DNA of 64,000 nt from Panicum virgatum (GCF_016808335.1 NC_053153.1:31875590-31939589); one strand, 5' to 3'; positions 1 to 12,503 are shown, counted from the stretch's first letter. Program-made: numbers and translations. The notes: a model not told the origin generated them from the sequence alone.

Positions 1-2997
1 CTAGAAGTCCTCGTAGTCCTGGTAGCGCTGGACGAACTCCCTCGTGTCGGCAGGAACTGAGCAGCAGTAGCGTAACCAAGAGGAAAAAGTAGAGAAGAGG
101 CAAGAGTGAGTACACAACTTGTACTCAACAAGTATAACACAAACTATGAGGCTCTAAGGTTGGCTGACTCAACTGCATTAGCTTTTAATCTTGGCAAAAT
201 TTTATTAAAGCTATTTACTACCAGTTGATGAATTACCATTATCCCAGTTACATAGTAATTAATCAAGATTAAACATGTTACTACTGAGAACTAAACCAAA
301 ACCAAGCTACCAAGGTAACCCCGAGAAGCACCTCCCTCGTCGGAGGGAGATAACTCCACTAATCAAAAGGAGGATCTGGGCCGCTCATAACCATGAGCAC
401 GGCTAGTATATCAGTTTTACACTCTGCAGAGGTTGCACATCTTTACCCACAAGTCGTGAGCTACGCCAGAGGTTCATCACACTTCCTTAGGTGAGATGAC
501 TAGCGACTCACTACGAGGCCGTTACAAAGAATCTCGTTGGTAAGGCGTAACCGCGAGAGTTAGGTCAGCGACGATGGGGCCCACCTCCGGGGGTACAAGC
601 ACAGGAGCGCAATCCAAGCACAGACCAAGCCGGAGGAGCAGGGACCATTGAAGCTTACTACTCTTGCCCCGCAGGTAAGTTACTCCAAACCAAAAAGACC
701 TAATTAGTAAGCCAAGTCTATCCCATTCTAGCCTTGTGGTAGCGCTGTTGTCCCAGGTTGTCGCTCTATGAACCGGTCCTTATGGAGAGTGGCCAACCAA
801 GCACTAAGCACCGTGCTGGCCCCCTAAACCATGTTTCTACAAAAACCATCTTTTAACGAGACGTGAGCCACTCAAGCCACACAGAGTGCCACTCTTAGAA
901 TTAAGTTCAAGTAAACCATTAATCAATTTAATTAAAAAGGACCAGAGTGTGTTATAGCGCAGCAACCTAGCACAACTAACCAAAATGCAACCCAAGGATA
1001 TATATATAGGATATAAAGTGGCTAGGAAATCCTTATAGGCATACAGTATTAAAATGCAGTATGAAATTGTATTTAAAAGTGATAGGTTGTTCATGTTATA
1101 CTTGCCTTCCTCGTACTGCTCCTGCTGCTGCTCAAAGGTCTCGGAAGACGGCTACTCCGGGTACTGGTACTGGGGCTCCTCAGATGGATCAACGTCTACT
1201 CACGAACACATGGCCAAAACAAACGCACAACAATAAGCATACAAGCAAACACTAACAAAAGCTAAGAAACAGTACATCAATACATAAAAACAGCACACTA
1301 AACTAGTCTAAAGTTATTCTACGCGTTACAACGATCGCGTGGGTATAAAGAACGTTTAAAACGGAGCTAAAACGCATTTTCTAGGCTAAAAACAATTTCT
1401 ATGGGCTTATCTGCGAGAAAAACTAAGTTCCAGGGGGTTTTCTGCAAAAACCGAGGGCTAAAACGTAATTAAACTAAAACTCTGGGGTCTAACATGCAAA
1501 ACTGCCAAGGGTGGACGGCGGGTTCTAATTTAAAGAAACTCAGGGGGTTCGGTGAAAAGTTTTGGGCCAAACTGCAATTAATTTTGAATAACTCAGGACC
1601 GCGGGTTGAAACAGGGAAAAGCCAGGGGCTCTTTAGCAAAAAGTCAAGGCCGAACCGGTATCTACGCGTATGGGCCATTGGATCTTGATCTCGTGGCTCA
1701 GCGCGGTTTGGTTTTAGATCTAATCTGATCCGTAGATTACGGATCGGACGGCTAGGACCTGTTTGGGCGCGGGGTGGCGGCGCAAACCGCCGGAGCAGAG
1801 CTCCGCGGCGGCGAGCTCGCCGGAGCTGTCCGTTCGGCCGCTACAGGGGCTCGTTTGGGTCGAGGTTTGGTGCAAAAGGACGAGCTCGGCATGGGTAGTC
1901 CACTGGGGTACCTAGGGAGGCGGTTCGGGGCTGGAAGGGGGGTCGTCGCCGGTGCAGGGCGGCTCGGACGGCGCATCTCGCCGGCGTGCGATGTGCTGAC
2001 CTCAAGAGCAGGCTAAGTTCCAAAACAACTAGCGCAAAAGAACGGGTGGGTTGTTGTGAGGCTCACCGAGGGCCTGTGGTGGCCGGAGCTGCTGCGCAGG
2101 GCGGCCGGCGTCGAGGACCTGCGGCGGAGGTGGGGCGGAGCTCGCGGCGCGGTTGGCGCAGGGCGTTTCCAGGTGCTGGATCGGCCGGAGGGGTCCGTGC
2201 GGGTCCTGCAAAGGTGTTCCAGGGGCCAATTAAGTCCGGTAGTCACCGGAGGTGGCGAATTGAGACGGAGCAGGGGCTCACCGGCGTGGAGGTCGCGGCG
2301 GCGCTCCGCTCCGAGCAGAGACAAGGCGGCGGCTAGGGTTGTGCGGCGCGTTGGTGGGTGGAGGGAGCAGGGGGTCTCGGTGGGTTTAAAGGGGGCGCCC
2401 GTCGTGATCCCGGCGGGGATTGCGGCCGGAGATCTCGGCCGCGCCCGCGGTTCTGTTGCTCCGCGGAGGGGAAGAGCTGCCATGCGGGCCCGGGCGGTCA
2501 GGCGGTGCGGGTGAGAGGGGCTGACTTGCGGGCCCGACTGGCAGGCGGACGGGGCGGCCGAGCTGGGCTCGAGCGCGGGGCGAGAAGCGCTGGCGCGAGC
2601 GTGGGCCGCGCGGGCGATAGCGCTGGTTGAGGGGGAGAGTTAGCTGGGCCGGGGTGCGCGTGTGTGGAGGAAGTGGGCCGAGCGGGTTGAGCCAGTTGGG
2701 CCTGACTGGGCTGAGGGGTTTGGGTTTTGTTTTGGGTTCCTTTTCTATTTCTTCTTCTCTTCTATTTCTAATTCAAACAAAGTTTGAATTCAAATATAAA
2801 TTTGAATTCAAACCACACTCAAATAAAAGTATGCACCAGCATGAATGCAACAACAAAAATTAAACCTATGATAAAATTTTAATTACTTGAGGAACAAAAT
2901 TAGATTAAATGCAAGTCTAACACAATAAACCTTAGAAATTTAAATAAAACCAATTAAAATTATTAATAAATGCTGAAATTTAAATTAGGGTGTTACA
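1..2997 (-). repeat. 3' LTR of element A (truncated by the window edge)
   Basis: Position 1 aligns with 8434 and position 2997 with 11432, so the first 257 bp of the LTR lie outside the window. It ends in the canonical GGGTGTTACA. The LTR has an AT-rich part (1-1700), a GC-rich part (about 1740-2700) and an AT-rich end. Open frames in the GC-rich part are compositional and match no protein I know. A perfect hairpin with 14-nt arms lies at 2782-2813. Confidence 0.95.
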
Positions 2998-3013
2998 GAC
3001 CCTACCCCCTTAA
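2998..3013 (-). other. Polypurine tract of element A
   Basis: Read on the minus strand, a purine-rich stretch (TAAGGGGGTAGGGTC) directly abuts the inner end of the 3' LTR. This is where plus-strand DNA synthesis is primed in LTR retrotransposons. Confidence 0.8.
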
Positions 3014-3033
3014 AGAAATCTCGTCCCTGAGAT

Positions 3034-6000
3034 TTAGCTGGGCTGGCTAGCAAAGAGATCTGGATATGTCTTCTTAAGCTCATCTTCTCGCTCCCAAGTA
3101 GCCTCAGCTTCACTGTGGTGACTCCACTGAACTCTGCACATCTTGATGCGCTTGTTCCGAGTAACCCTCTCTGATGTTTCCAGAATCTTCACCGGATGCT
3201 CAGTATAAGTCAGATCTTCCTGCACATCTACTCCATCCAGTGGTGCCTGCTCCTCGGGTACTCGCAAACACCTCTTCAGCTGAGATATATGGAAGACATC
3301 GTGAACTCCCGAGAGGCTGAGAGGTAACTCCAGGCGATAAGCAACTTCGCCTTTCCGCTCTAGCACCTTGAATGGACCAACATACCGAGGTGCTAACTTC
3401 CCTTTGACATTGAATCTGCGGATTCCTCTCATCGGAGACACCTTCAGGTACACATAATCACTGACACTGAAAGTCAGGTCTCTCCGTTTGCCATCTGCAT
3501 AGCTCTTCTGTCTGCTCTGTGCAATCCTCAGATTTTCTCGCACAGCCTGAACCATCTGTTCTGCATCATCTATGATCTCAGGGCCAAAGAGCTGCTTCTC
3601 ACCAATCTGATCCCAGTAGAGAGGAGTCCGGCACTTTCTGCCATACAATGCCTCAAAGGGAGACTTCTTTAGACTGGCCTGATAGTTGTTGTTATATGAG
3701 AACTCAGCATATGACAGGCACTTATCCCAACTAGTACCATACTGAATAGCACAAGCTCTCAGCATATCCTCCAACACTTGGTTGGTTCTCTCTGTCTGCC
3801 CATCTGTTTGAGGGTGATAAGCCGTACTGAAGCGCAGCTTCGTATCCAAAGAATCATGAAGCTGCTCCCAGAACCGAGAAGTGAACTGAGACCCTCTGTC
3901 AGATATGATCTTCTTGGGCACACCATGCAAGCAGACAATCCGAGAGATGTACAACTCTGCAAGTCTAGCACCGGAGTAAGTAGTGTTCACTTGAATGAAG
4001 TGAGCAACTTTCGTCAGACGATCCACTACTACCCATATGGAGTTGTACCCTTTCTGAGTACGAGGCAATCCAACAATGAAGTCCATAGTGATTTCCTCCC
4101 ATTTCCACTCTGGAATCTTCAAAGGCTGCAATAGACCTGCTGGCCTCTGATGCTCAGCCTTGACACGCTGACAGGTGTCACAAATAGCCACATACTCTGC
4201 CACTGAACGCTTCATCCCATACCACCAGAAACGTTCCTTCAGATCATAATACATCTTCATGCTGCCCGGATGAATAGAGTAAGCTGTATCATGGGCCTCA
4301 CTCAGAATCAATTTCCGGAGATCCTTCACATCTGGCACACAGATCCGGTTCTTGTACCACAAAGTACCCTGATCATCCTCTCTGAAATGAGGAGCCTTGC
4401 CCTTCTTGAGCAACTCACGGATCTCCTGCAACTTCTCATCATCTTTCTGATGCTGCCTGATCTCTGACTCTAGAGTAGGTACTGCCTCAAATGCTGCACT
4501 AGAGGTATGATGCAAGAAGCCCAGACTCAACTGCTCGAACTCCTCGCATAACGCTGGAGACATCTGGAAAGCCACGGCCATGTTGACATAACTTCTTCTG
4601 CTCAGAGCATCTGCTACAACATTGGCCTTGCCCGGATGATAGTGAATCTCCAGATCATAATCCTTGACCAACTCTAGCCATCTTCTCTGCCGCATGTTCA
4701 GCTCATTCTGCGTGAAAATGTACTTGAGGCTCTTGTGATCAGTGTAGATATCACACCGCTGCCCATACAAGTAATGCCTCCAAATCTTCAGAGCATGCAC
4801 AACTGCGGCTAACTCAAGATCATGAGTGGGATAATTCAGCTCATGCCGATGTAACTGCCGTGAAGCATAAGCAATCACTCTGCCCTCCTGCATCAGAACA
4901 CACCCTAGACCATCCTTCGAAGCATCACAATATACCGTGAACCTCTTCGTCTGGTCTGGCAGAGTCAGGACTGGCGCCGTAGTCAACCTCTTCTTCAGCT
5001 CATCGAAGGCCCTCTGACGCTCATCAGTCCACACGAAAGCCACATTTTTCTCCAGCAAAGAAGTCAAAGGCTTCGCGATCTTGGAGAAATTCTCAATGAA
5101 CCTCCGATAATATCCAGCTAAGCCCAAGAATGATCTGACTTCCTTCACTGTCTGTGGTGTCTCCCACTCGAGTACATCCTTCACCTTACTCGGATCAACA
5201 GCAATGCCTCCCTGAGAGATGACATGACCGAGGAATAGAACCTCGTCAATCCAGAACTCGCACTTGCTGAACTTGGCATACAACTGATGCTCTCTCAATC
5301 TCTGCAACACAAGCCTCAGATGCGCTTCATGCTCTTCTTCTGTCTTGGAGAAGATCAGAATATCATCAATGAAAATCACCACGAAAACATCCAGATAATC
5401 CATGAAAACCATGTTCATCAGATGCATGAAGTAAGCCGGGGCATTAGTCAAGCCGAATGACATGACTGTATACTCATATAGCCCGTACTTGCAGGTGAAT
5501 GCCGTCTTCGGAATATCCCCAGGACGGATCCTCAGCTGAAAATAACCCGAACGAAGATCAATCTTCGAGAATATACGAGCACCTCGAAGCAGATCGAAGA
5601 GATCCTCAATACGGGGCAGTGGATGCTTGTTCTTGATAGTGACTGCATTCAGCTCCCGATAATCCACACACATCCTCTTCGAGCCATCCTTCTTATCTAC
5701 TAGCAGCAATGGAAAAGCCCAAGGAGAGAAGCTGCGACGGATATAGCCCTTGGCTAGCAACTCATCAATAGTCTTCTTAACTTCTTCATGCTCTATAGGT
5801 GCCATACGGTAGGGCCGCTTTACAATAGGAGCTGTGCCAGGCAAGAGATCAATACAAAACTCAATGGCGCGTTCAGGCGGCATACCTGGCAGATCATCCG
5901 GAAAGACATCCGGGAATTCAGACACCACGCGAATACCGTCCGTGGGTCTAGCCTCCATCTGATGAAGAAATCCAGAAGGCTCTACTGCACTGATAACAAC

Positions 6001-6390
6001 CTCTTGGCCACTGGAAGCTGATAGTAAGACTGTCCTCTGAGCACAATCTATCCGAACTCCCCACTTGGCCAGAGTCTCCATTCCCAGAATGACATCAATG
6101 CCCTTGGTGTCTAGCACCATCAGATCAGTACAGAACTCTACTCCCCTCAAAGAAACACTGACTCTCGGGCAGTAAGTGTGAGACCTCAACTGTCCTCCCG
6201 GTGAAGATACTAACAGGCACCTCTTTAATGTGCTAGTATGAATACCATAATGCTCGACAAAAGACTGAGTAATGAAGGAATGCGTAGCACCAGTATCGAA
6301 AAGCACTGTAGCTGGATATGAATTAACCATGAACGTACCAATAACCACGTTGGGAGCCTCGGCCGCTGACTCGGCCGTCACGTGGTTCAC
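3034..6390 (-). CDS. Element A pol polyprotein (protease, RT, RNase H, integrase, chromodomain)
   Basis: An uninterrupted frame of 1118 residues. In order: aspartic protease with DTGA near residue 32; reverse transcriptase with FIDD near 343; RNase H with YCDAS near 486 and TDHKS near 548; integrase with an HHCC zinc finger (about 700-745) and a DDE core (MDF near 770, SDRGSQF near 828, Glu near 865); then a chromodomain at about 1050-1115, which in chromoviruses steers integration to particular chromatin. The frame continues upstream of 6390 to a TAG at 6430-6432 and is the same frame as gag, so 6390 is not a natural start; the protein would be made as a gag-pol fusion. All catalytic motifs I checked are present. 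Confidence 0.93.
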   Translation of the reverse strand: MNHVTAESAAEAPNVVIGTFMVNSYPATVLFDTGATHSFITQSFVEHYGIHTSTLKRCLLVSSPGGQLRSHTYCPRVSVSLRGVEFCTDLMVLDTKGIDVILGMETLAKWGVRIDCAQRTVLLSASSGQEVVISAVEPSGFLHQMEARPTDGIRVVSEFPDVFPDDLPGMPPERAIEFCIDLLPGTAPIVKRPYRMAPIEHEEVKKTIDELLAKGYIRRSFSPWAFPLLLVDKKDGSKRMCVDYRELNAVTIKNKHPLPRIEDLFDLLRGARIFSKIDLRSGYFQLRIRPGDIPKTAFTCKYGLYEYTVMSFGLTNAPAYFMHLMNMVFMDYLDVFVVIFIDDILIFSKTEEEHEAHLRLVLQRLREHQLYAKFSKCEFWIDEVLFLGHVISQGGIAVDPSKVKDVLEWETPQTVKEVRSFLGLAGYYRRFIENFSKIAKPLTSLLEKNVAFVWTDERQRAFDELKKRLTTAPVLTLPDQTKRFTVYCDASKDGLGCVLMQEGRVIAYASRQLHRHELNYPTHDLELAAVVHALKIWRHYLYGQRCDIYTDHKSLKYIFTQNELNMRQRRWLELVKDYDLEIHYHPGKANVVADALSRRSYVNMAVAFQMSPALCEEFEQLSLGFLHHTSSAAFEAVPTLESEIRQHQKDDEKLQEIRELLKKGKAPHFREDDQGTLWYKNRICVPDVKDLRKLILSEAHDTAYSIHPGSMKMYYDLKERFWWYGMKRSVAEYVAICDTCQRVKAEHQRPAGLLQPLKIPEWKWEEITMDFIVGLPRTQKGYNSIWVVVDRLTKVAHFIQVNTTYSGARLAELYISRIVCLHGVPKKIISDRGSQFTSRFWEQLHDSLDTKLRFSTAYHPQTDGQTERTNQVLEDMLRACAIQYGTSWDKCLSYAEFSYNNNYQASLKKSPFEALYGRKCRTPLYWDQIGEKQLFGPEIIDDAEQMVQAVRENLRIAQSRQKSYADGKRRDLTFSVSDYVYLKVSPMRGIRRFNVKGKLAPRYVGPFKVLERKGEVAYRLELPLSLSGVHDVFHISQLKRCLRVPEEQAPLDGVDVQEDLTYTEHPVKILETSERVTRNKRIKMCRVQWSHHSEAEATWEREDELKKTYPDLFASQPS

Positions 6391-6432
6391 CCGACCCTGT
6401 GCTGGCGCCCTGGGCTGAGCTGGGCGCCCCTA

Positions 6433-7605
6433 CTGTCCCACCTGCGCCTTCCGGGGGCAAGCGTTGGCGTAGTGCCCCGGCTGGCCGCAGTGAAAACAGG
6501 TGCGAGGAGGTCCCTGAGCCTGCTGTCCGGTAGGAGTTGCCGGACGTGGAGCCTACGGTGCCGGTGGAGCTAGTGGAGCACGAGCCGGAGGTGCCGGTAA
6601 CCTCGGGCCCTGACCTGCCTGCTGCTGTCGAGGCGGGTACTGCTGCGGCCTCTGCTGGTACGGCTGGGGAGGTCGGTACTGAGGCTGCTGGTACTGTTGA
6701 GGCTGCTGGAGGCGAGGACGAGTGTTGCTGCCGGAAGCAACGGGGACGATCTTCCTCTTCTTGTCCTCCATCTCCAGGTGCTTGCGCTCAGTGTTGAGCG
6801 CGCTGTCAACCAGATGGTTGAAGTCGTCGAAGCGGAGGTTGAGCAGTGCGTACTGGAGGTAGTCCTCAAGACCCTCCATGAAGTGCTCCTGCTTCTTGCG
6901 GTCGTCCGCAACATCGGCAGGGGCGTAGCGAGCAAGCTGCAGAAAGCGATCACGATACTCCGTGACCGACATAGTCCCCTGAATTGACAAAGACAGATAG
7001 ATATCGAAAGATTAACTCAAGATTCATAAGGATAGGACAAGGGGGTATTAGCTCAAAAGAAACCGCGAAATGATTATATTTAAGATTACCTGCTTCAGTG
7101 CAAGGAACTCCTTTTGCTTCATCTTCATAACGCCCGCGGGGACGTTGTGGCTGCGGAAACGCTCCCTGAACTGGAGCCAAGTGAGAGACTCGCGGTCATG
7201 AACTAGATGGGACTCCCACCAGTCCAAAGCTGCCCCTCGCAGCTGTCCTGCTGCGTACAGAACTCTCTCACGATCATCGCACTGGGCGATGTCCAGCTGA
7301 CGCTCCACTGCACGGAGCCAGTCGTCCGCCTGAAGAGGGTCGGACGTGTGAGAAAACGTCGGTGGGTGACCCCTCAGGAACTCAGCACGCCTGTCGCGAG
7401 GCTGTGGCGGTGGAGGAGGCGGAGGCTGAGTGTGAGCATGCTAAAGAGCCTGAACCGTGTTGTTCATGGTAGCCATCATATGCATCTGGAGCTGGAAGTA
7501 CTGCTCCGGAGTCAAAGGCGGCAGCATCGGGATCCCGGTCCCCTGGGTGTTCTGACCCTGGTTGTTCTGCCCCTGCTGGTCAGAACCACGCCTGGTGTTC
7601 ACCAT
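6433..7605 (-). pseudogene. Element A gag (capsid and zinc knuckle) with in-frame TAG stops
   Basis: The likely start is the ATG at 7605 (MVNTRRGSDQQ). The N-terminal part is Gln-rich. A retrotransposon gag domain spans about 7330-6760 and includes the conserved WWESHL region. A Gln/Pro-rich linker is followed by one CCHC zinc knuckle (CFHCGQPGHYANAC, near 6500-6455). TAG stops occur at 7441-7443 and 6553-6555, and another at 6430-6432 separates gag from protease. All are in the same frame as pol. A 111-bp insertion with splice-like ends interrupts the capsid region. With three stops this copy should not make full-length Gag-Pol unless the stops are suppressed. Confidence 0.88.
6979..7089 (-). 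other. Putative 111-bp intron in element A gag
   Basis: On the minus strand the capsid coding sequence stops after a CAG codon ending at 7090 and continues with GGGACTATG at 6978, completing the conserved Gln-Gly-(Thr/Asn)-Met-x-Val region of plant gypsy capsids. The sequence between starts GTAATC, ends CAATTCAG, is AT-rich and has an in-frame stop. Removing it keeps the frame. The length is within the range of short plant introns. That it is spliced is inferred. Confidence 0.65.
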
Positions 7606-8161
7606 CTGATTGTGGACAAAAGATTTCACGAGTAAGGATATTGCAGAAATAATTCAGATGGATATGATAACTCTTTGCGGAAAAAGATTCAGCCATGATA
7701 AAGTAGACAGGATAGAGTGGACTGTTTTACCGCCAACGATCTAACTCATTTTTTTAATTAGTTAACTTTAACATCAGAGTGATTTTCTTTAAACAAAATT
7801 TAAACTACCAAGCTATGCAATCATTCAAATATCCAAATCAAACATGTAGCATAATAACAAGCAAACAATTTTCACAACTTAGCCGAGTTTAACATACGAC
7901 TCAACTAACACAACGCGTCGCAGAACGTGCTATCGTATTATTATAGAAAGGTCACCTAGCTATACTCATGGTGGTCAGATGACTGATTCAGGCCAAAATC
8001 TACGAAAACTATTCTTCAAAGAGAAAAATCAAGGCAAGAAGGGTAAAAGTCATGGAAGTCAAGGGGTATAATAGTAAAATAGTTTCAGCAGGCAAGGATT
8101 GGGGAGAAGAAGTCCTAAAACTCGACCAGTTCTATCTAGGCTTCGTCCTACAGTCGATACG
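7606..8161 (-). other. Element A untranslated leader
   Basis: The stretch between the primer-binding site and the gag start holds no convincing gene. It is AT-rich, as expected for the leader of the genomic RNA, where packaging signals usually lie. No specific structure was recognised. Confidence 0.6.
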
Positions 8162-8173
8162 GCTCTGATACCA
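8162..8173 (-). other. Primer-binding site of element A (initiator tRNA-Met)
   Basis: The reverse complement reads TGGTATCAGAGC, the classic complement of the 3' end of plant initiator tRNA-Met. It lies three bases from the inner edge of the 5' LTR at 8177. Confidence 0.95.
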
Positions 8174-8176
8174 CTC

Positions 8177-11100
8177 TGTAACACCCGGTTTATAAAAGGA
8201 CATAAACCGAGCAATCATATACGTGCCAGGATCAAGTCACACGTATATACAACAGAATGAACAGTATATCATAGCACATATCACGTAAAAGATATAATAA
8301 AGCGAATACGAATGTTATTTATTACATTAATGACAAAAATGTCTGATACAACGGAAGCGAAGTACAAAATACGAATAAAGCTCTCCGAAGCTGAAGCAGG
8401 GCGCCACAGGGACGTCGACTGGGAGACGAACACCTAGAAGTCCTCATAGTCCTGGTAGCGCTGGACGAACTCCCTCGTGTCGGCAGGAACTGAGCAGCAG
8501 TAGCGTAACCAAGAGGAAAAAGTAGAGAAGAGGCAAGAGTGAGTACACAACTTGTACTCAACAAGTATAACACAAACTATGAGGCTCTAAGGTTGGCTGA
8601 CTCAACTGCATTAGCTTTTAATCTTGGCAAAATTTTATTAAAGCTATTTACTACCAGTTGATGAATTACCATTATCCCAGTTACATAGTAATTAATCAAG
8701 ATTAAACATGTTACTACTGAGAACTAAACCAAAACCAAGCCACCAAGGTAACCCCGAGAAGCACCTCCCTCGTCGGAGGGAGATAACTCCACTAATCAAA
8801 AGGTAGGATCTGGGCCGCTCATAACCGTGAGCACGGCTAGTATACCAGTTTTACACTCTGCAGAGGTTGCACATCTTTACCCACAAGTTGTGAGCAACGC
8901 CAGAGGTTCATCACACTTCCTTAGGTGAGATGACTAGCGACTCACTACGAGGCCGTTACAAAGAATCTCGTTGGTAAGGCGTAACCGCGAGAGTTAGGTC
9001 AGCGACGATGGGGCCCACCTCCGGGGGTACAAGCACAGGAGCGCAATCCAAGCACAGACCAAGCCGGAGGAGCAGGGACCATTGAAGCTTACTACTCTTG
9101 CCCCGCAGGTAAGTTACTCCAAACCAAAAAGACCTAATTAGTAAGCCAAGTCTATCCCATTCTAGCCTTATGGTAGCGCTGTTGTCCCAGGTTGTAGCTC
9201 TATGAACCGGTCCTTATGGAGAGTGGCCAACCAAGCACTAAGCACCGTGCTGGCCCCCTAAACCATGTTTCTACAAAAACCATCTTTTAACGAGACGTGA
9301 GCCACTCAAGCCACACAGAGTGCCACTCTTAGAATTAAGTTCAAGTAAACCATTAATCAATTTAATTAAAAAGGACCATAGTGTGTTATAGCGCAGCAAC
9401 CTAGCACAACTAACCAAAATGCAACCCAAGGATATATATATAGGATATAATGTGGCTAGGAAATCCTTATAGGCATACAGTATTAAAATGCAGTATGAAA
9501 TTGTATTTAAAAGTGATAGGTTGTTTATGTTATACTTGCCTTCCTCGTACTGCTCCTGCTGCTGCTCAAAGTGCTCGGAAGACGGCTGCTCCGGGTACTG
9601 GTACTGGGGCTCCTCAGATGGATCAACGTCTACTCACGAACACATGGCCAAAACAAACGCACAACAATAAGCATACAAGCAAACACTAACAAAAGCTAAG
9701 AAACAGTACATCAATACATAAAAACAGCACACTAAACTAGTCTAAAGTTATTCTACGCGTTACAACGATCGCGTGGGTATAAAGAACGTTTAAAACGGAG
9801 CTAAAACGCATTTTCTAGGCTAAAAACAAGTTCTAGGGGCTTATCTGCGAGAAAAACTAAGTTCCAGGGGGTTTTCTGCAAAAACCGAGGGCTAAAACGT
9901 AATTAAACTAAAACTCTGGGGTCTAACATGCAAAACTACCAAGGGTGGACGGCGGGTTCTAATTTAAAGAAACTCAGGGGGTTCGGTGAAAAGTTTTGGG
10001 CCAAACTGCAATTAATTTTGAATAACTCAGGACCGCGGGTTGAAACAGGGAAAAGCCAGGGGCTCTTTAGCAAAAAGTCAAGGCCGAACCGGTATCTACG
10101 CGTATGGGCCATTGGATCTTGATCTCGTGGCTCAGCGCGGTTTGGTTTTAGATCTAATCTGATACGTAGATTACGGATCGGACGGCTAGGACCTGTTTGG
10201 GCGCGGGGTGGCGGCGCAAACCGCCGGAGCAGAGCTCCGCGGCGGCGAGCTCGCCGGAGCTGGCCGTTCGGCCGCTACAGGGGCTCGTTTGGGTCGAGGT
10301 TTGGTGCAATAGGATGAGCTCGGCATGGGTAGTCCACTGGGGTACCTAGGGAGGCGGTTCGGGGCTGGAAGGGGTGTCGTCGCCGGTGCAGGGCGGCTCG
10401 GACGGCGCATCTCGCCGGCGTGCGATGTGCTGACCTCGGGAGCGGGCTAAGGGCCAAAACAACTAGCGCAAAAGAACGGGTGGGTTGTTGTGAGGCTCAC
10501 CGAGGGCCTGTGGTGGCCGGAGCTGCTGCGCAGGGCGGCCGGCGTCGAGGACCTGCGGCGGAGGTGGGGCGGAGCTCGCGGCGCGGTTGGCGCAGGGCAG
10601 TTTCCGGGTGCTGGATCGGCCGGAGGGATCCGTGCGGGTCCTGCAAAGGTGTTCCAGGGGCCAATTAAGTCCGGTAGTCACCAGAGGTGGCGAATTGAGA
10701 TGGAGCAGGGGCTCACCGGCGTGGAGGTCGCGGCGGCGCTCCGCTCCGAGCAGAGACAAGGCGGCGGCTTGGGTTGTGCGGCGCGTTGGTGGGTGGAGGG
10801 AGCAGGGGGTCTCGGTGGGTTTAAAGGGGGCGCCCATCGTGATCCCGGCGGGGATTGTGGCCGGAGATCTTGGCCGCGCCCGCGGTTCTGTTGCTCCGCG
10901 GAGGGGAAGAGCTGCCATGCGGGCCCGGGCGGTCAGGCGGTGCGGGTGAGAGGGGCTGACTTGCGGGCCCGGCTGGCAGGCAGACGGGGCGGCCGAGCTG
11001 GGCTCGAGCGCGGGGCGAGAAGCGCTGGCGCGAGCGTGGGCCGCGCGGGCGATAGCGCTGGCTGAGGGGGAGAGTTAGCTGGGCCGGGGTGCGCGTGTGT

Positions 11101-11432
11101 GGAGGAAGTGGGCCGAGCGGGTTGAGCCGGTTGGGCCTGACTGGGCTGAGGGGTTTGTGTTTTGTTTTGGGTTCCTTTTCTATTTCTTCTTCTCTTCTAT
11201 TTCTAATTCAAACAAAGTTTGAATTCAAATATAAATTTGAATTCAAACCACACTCAAATAAAAGTATGCACCAGCATGAATGCAACAACAAAAATTAAAC
11301 CTATGATAAAATTTTAATTACTTGAGGAACAAAATTAGATTAAATGCAAGTCTAACACAATAAACCTTAGAAATTTAAATAAAACCAATTAAATTTATTA
11401 ATAAATGCTGAAATTTAAATTAGGGTGTTACA
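8177..11432 (-). repeat. 5' LTR of element A (complete, 3256 bp)
   Basis: It starts TGTAACACCC and ends GGGTGTTACA, so the ends are perfect inverted repeats. It matches 1-2997 along its length. A TATATATA run near 9431-9440 is a possible TATA element on the minus strand, though no start site can be fixed from sequence. Flanking DNA from 11433 belongs to element B1. Confidence 0.95.
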
Positions 11433-11629
11433 TTGATGCTCATTAAAACGCACTATAACCACCATGGAAGATGCAACGTCTCTGCAACTGACTCCTCGTG
11501 GAATGTGAAAGTGCCGATTCATCTTCCATTTTTTTCCTTATTTAATGTCACCCTGAACAGACTCCTTTCACAACAAATTCATCTTCTTCCCTCAGCCAAC
11601 AGCGCAGAAAACCCCAACTTCCTGTAGCC

Positions 11630-12119
11630 ATGGCGATCTCCTCCTCCTCTGGCTCCAACTCAATCGGCTCTCCTCTCTCCCCCTCTTCCTCGAGTTCCTC
11701 TGCCTCTTCCCTCGACCCCATCTTCGAGAGCCGGGAACCGACGCCGGAGTATGATCCGACGGCGGCGCACGAGGCACTCGCTCCTCTGCATTGGGACGCA
11801 GAGGAGTTCAACTTCAAAGTCATCTCCGAGGACGACAAACCCAAGACTGACGACGAAGACCTCCGGCTCCTGTTCTAGGAAGAGCCGGAGGAGAACAGCG
11901 ACGATTGCTTCTCCTGGGATGGAGCCGACTCCTCCTCGGAAGAAGAAATCGACTCCTCCTCTATTGAGGAGGACCCGATGGCCGAAAGGGCCTTTCCGGT
12001 TCCTTGGCTCCTCCGAGGAGGAAAGCAAGGAAAATAGTGATGGCGGCGGCGGCGGCTGGAGCGGCGATGACGAAGCCAGCAACGGCAGTAGCACTGACGA
12101 GAGCAGCGGCAGGTGGTAG
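11630..12119 (+). pseudogene. B1 antisense gene 1: acidic serine-rich protein
   Basis: The ATG at 11630 sits in good plant context (GCCATGGCG), about 85 bp downstream of a TATTTAAT box at 11539-11546. The first 82 residues comprise a Ser-rich start, then REPTPEYDPTAAHEA and an acidic stretch. A TAG at 11876-11878 interrupts, the same frame continues with Ser/Glu-rich sequence to about 12034, and the end is read in another frame to 12119. An AATAAA at 12218-12223 could be its poly(A) signal. Similar acidic proteins accompany Tat-type elements in grasses; the function is unknown. The gene is broken. Confidence 0.6.
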
Positions 12120-12503
12120 GAAGTACTGTAGGAGTAGTACTATAGCCTAGATCGAGCCGAAGGATTCGTTCCTTTGTCAAATCGGCTCTTTCCCTTGTAA
12201 AGACTTTACCTTTAATGAATAAAGTCCCTCATCTCTTAGTTTCTTGCTCGGACAACCCTCTAAAAGCCGATGGCACCGCATCGAGCTTTACCAATAACCA
12301 AGAGCCGACGGAATTCAAAATTGGAAGCAACCAGTATAAGAACAGAACATCACCTCCACTTTGAACCCAACTCGAAACAGATATTCCAAATCCGAGCGCA
12401 ATTCGAGAATCCTGCTTCATAAGTTTGAACGAAAACTCACAGCATCCAAAACTTGAACCAGAGCCCGCAAAACAACCAAACCCTAAGTTAGTAGATCTGA
12501 ACC

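Larger units (their letters stand above)
1..11432 (-). mobile_element. Element A: Tekay-type Ty3/gypsy chromovirus, near complete
   Basis: The layout on the minus strand is 5' LTR (8177-11432), initiator-Met primer-binding site, gag, pol with a C-terminal chromodomain, polypurine tract and 3' LTR (from 2997 leftwards, running off the window). Long LTRs starting TGTAACACCC, a Met primer site and a chromodomain together fit the Tekay clade. The two LTRs differ only by scattered substitutions and a net two-base length change over about 3 kb, so the insertion is recent. It sits inside element B1, whose sequence resumes at 11433. The target-site duplication cannot be checked because the left end is outside the window. 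Confidence 0.93.

Noticed and set aside
1774..2630. Long overlapping open frames on both strands in the GC-rich part of element A's LTR (and the copy at 10186-11065)
   Set aside because: They lie wholly inside the LTR, overlap each other in several frames, and have Arg/Gly/Ala-rich compositions expected from GC-rich non-coding DNA.
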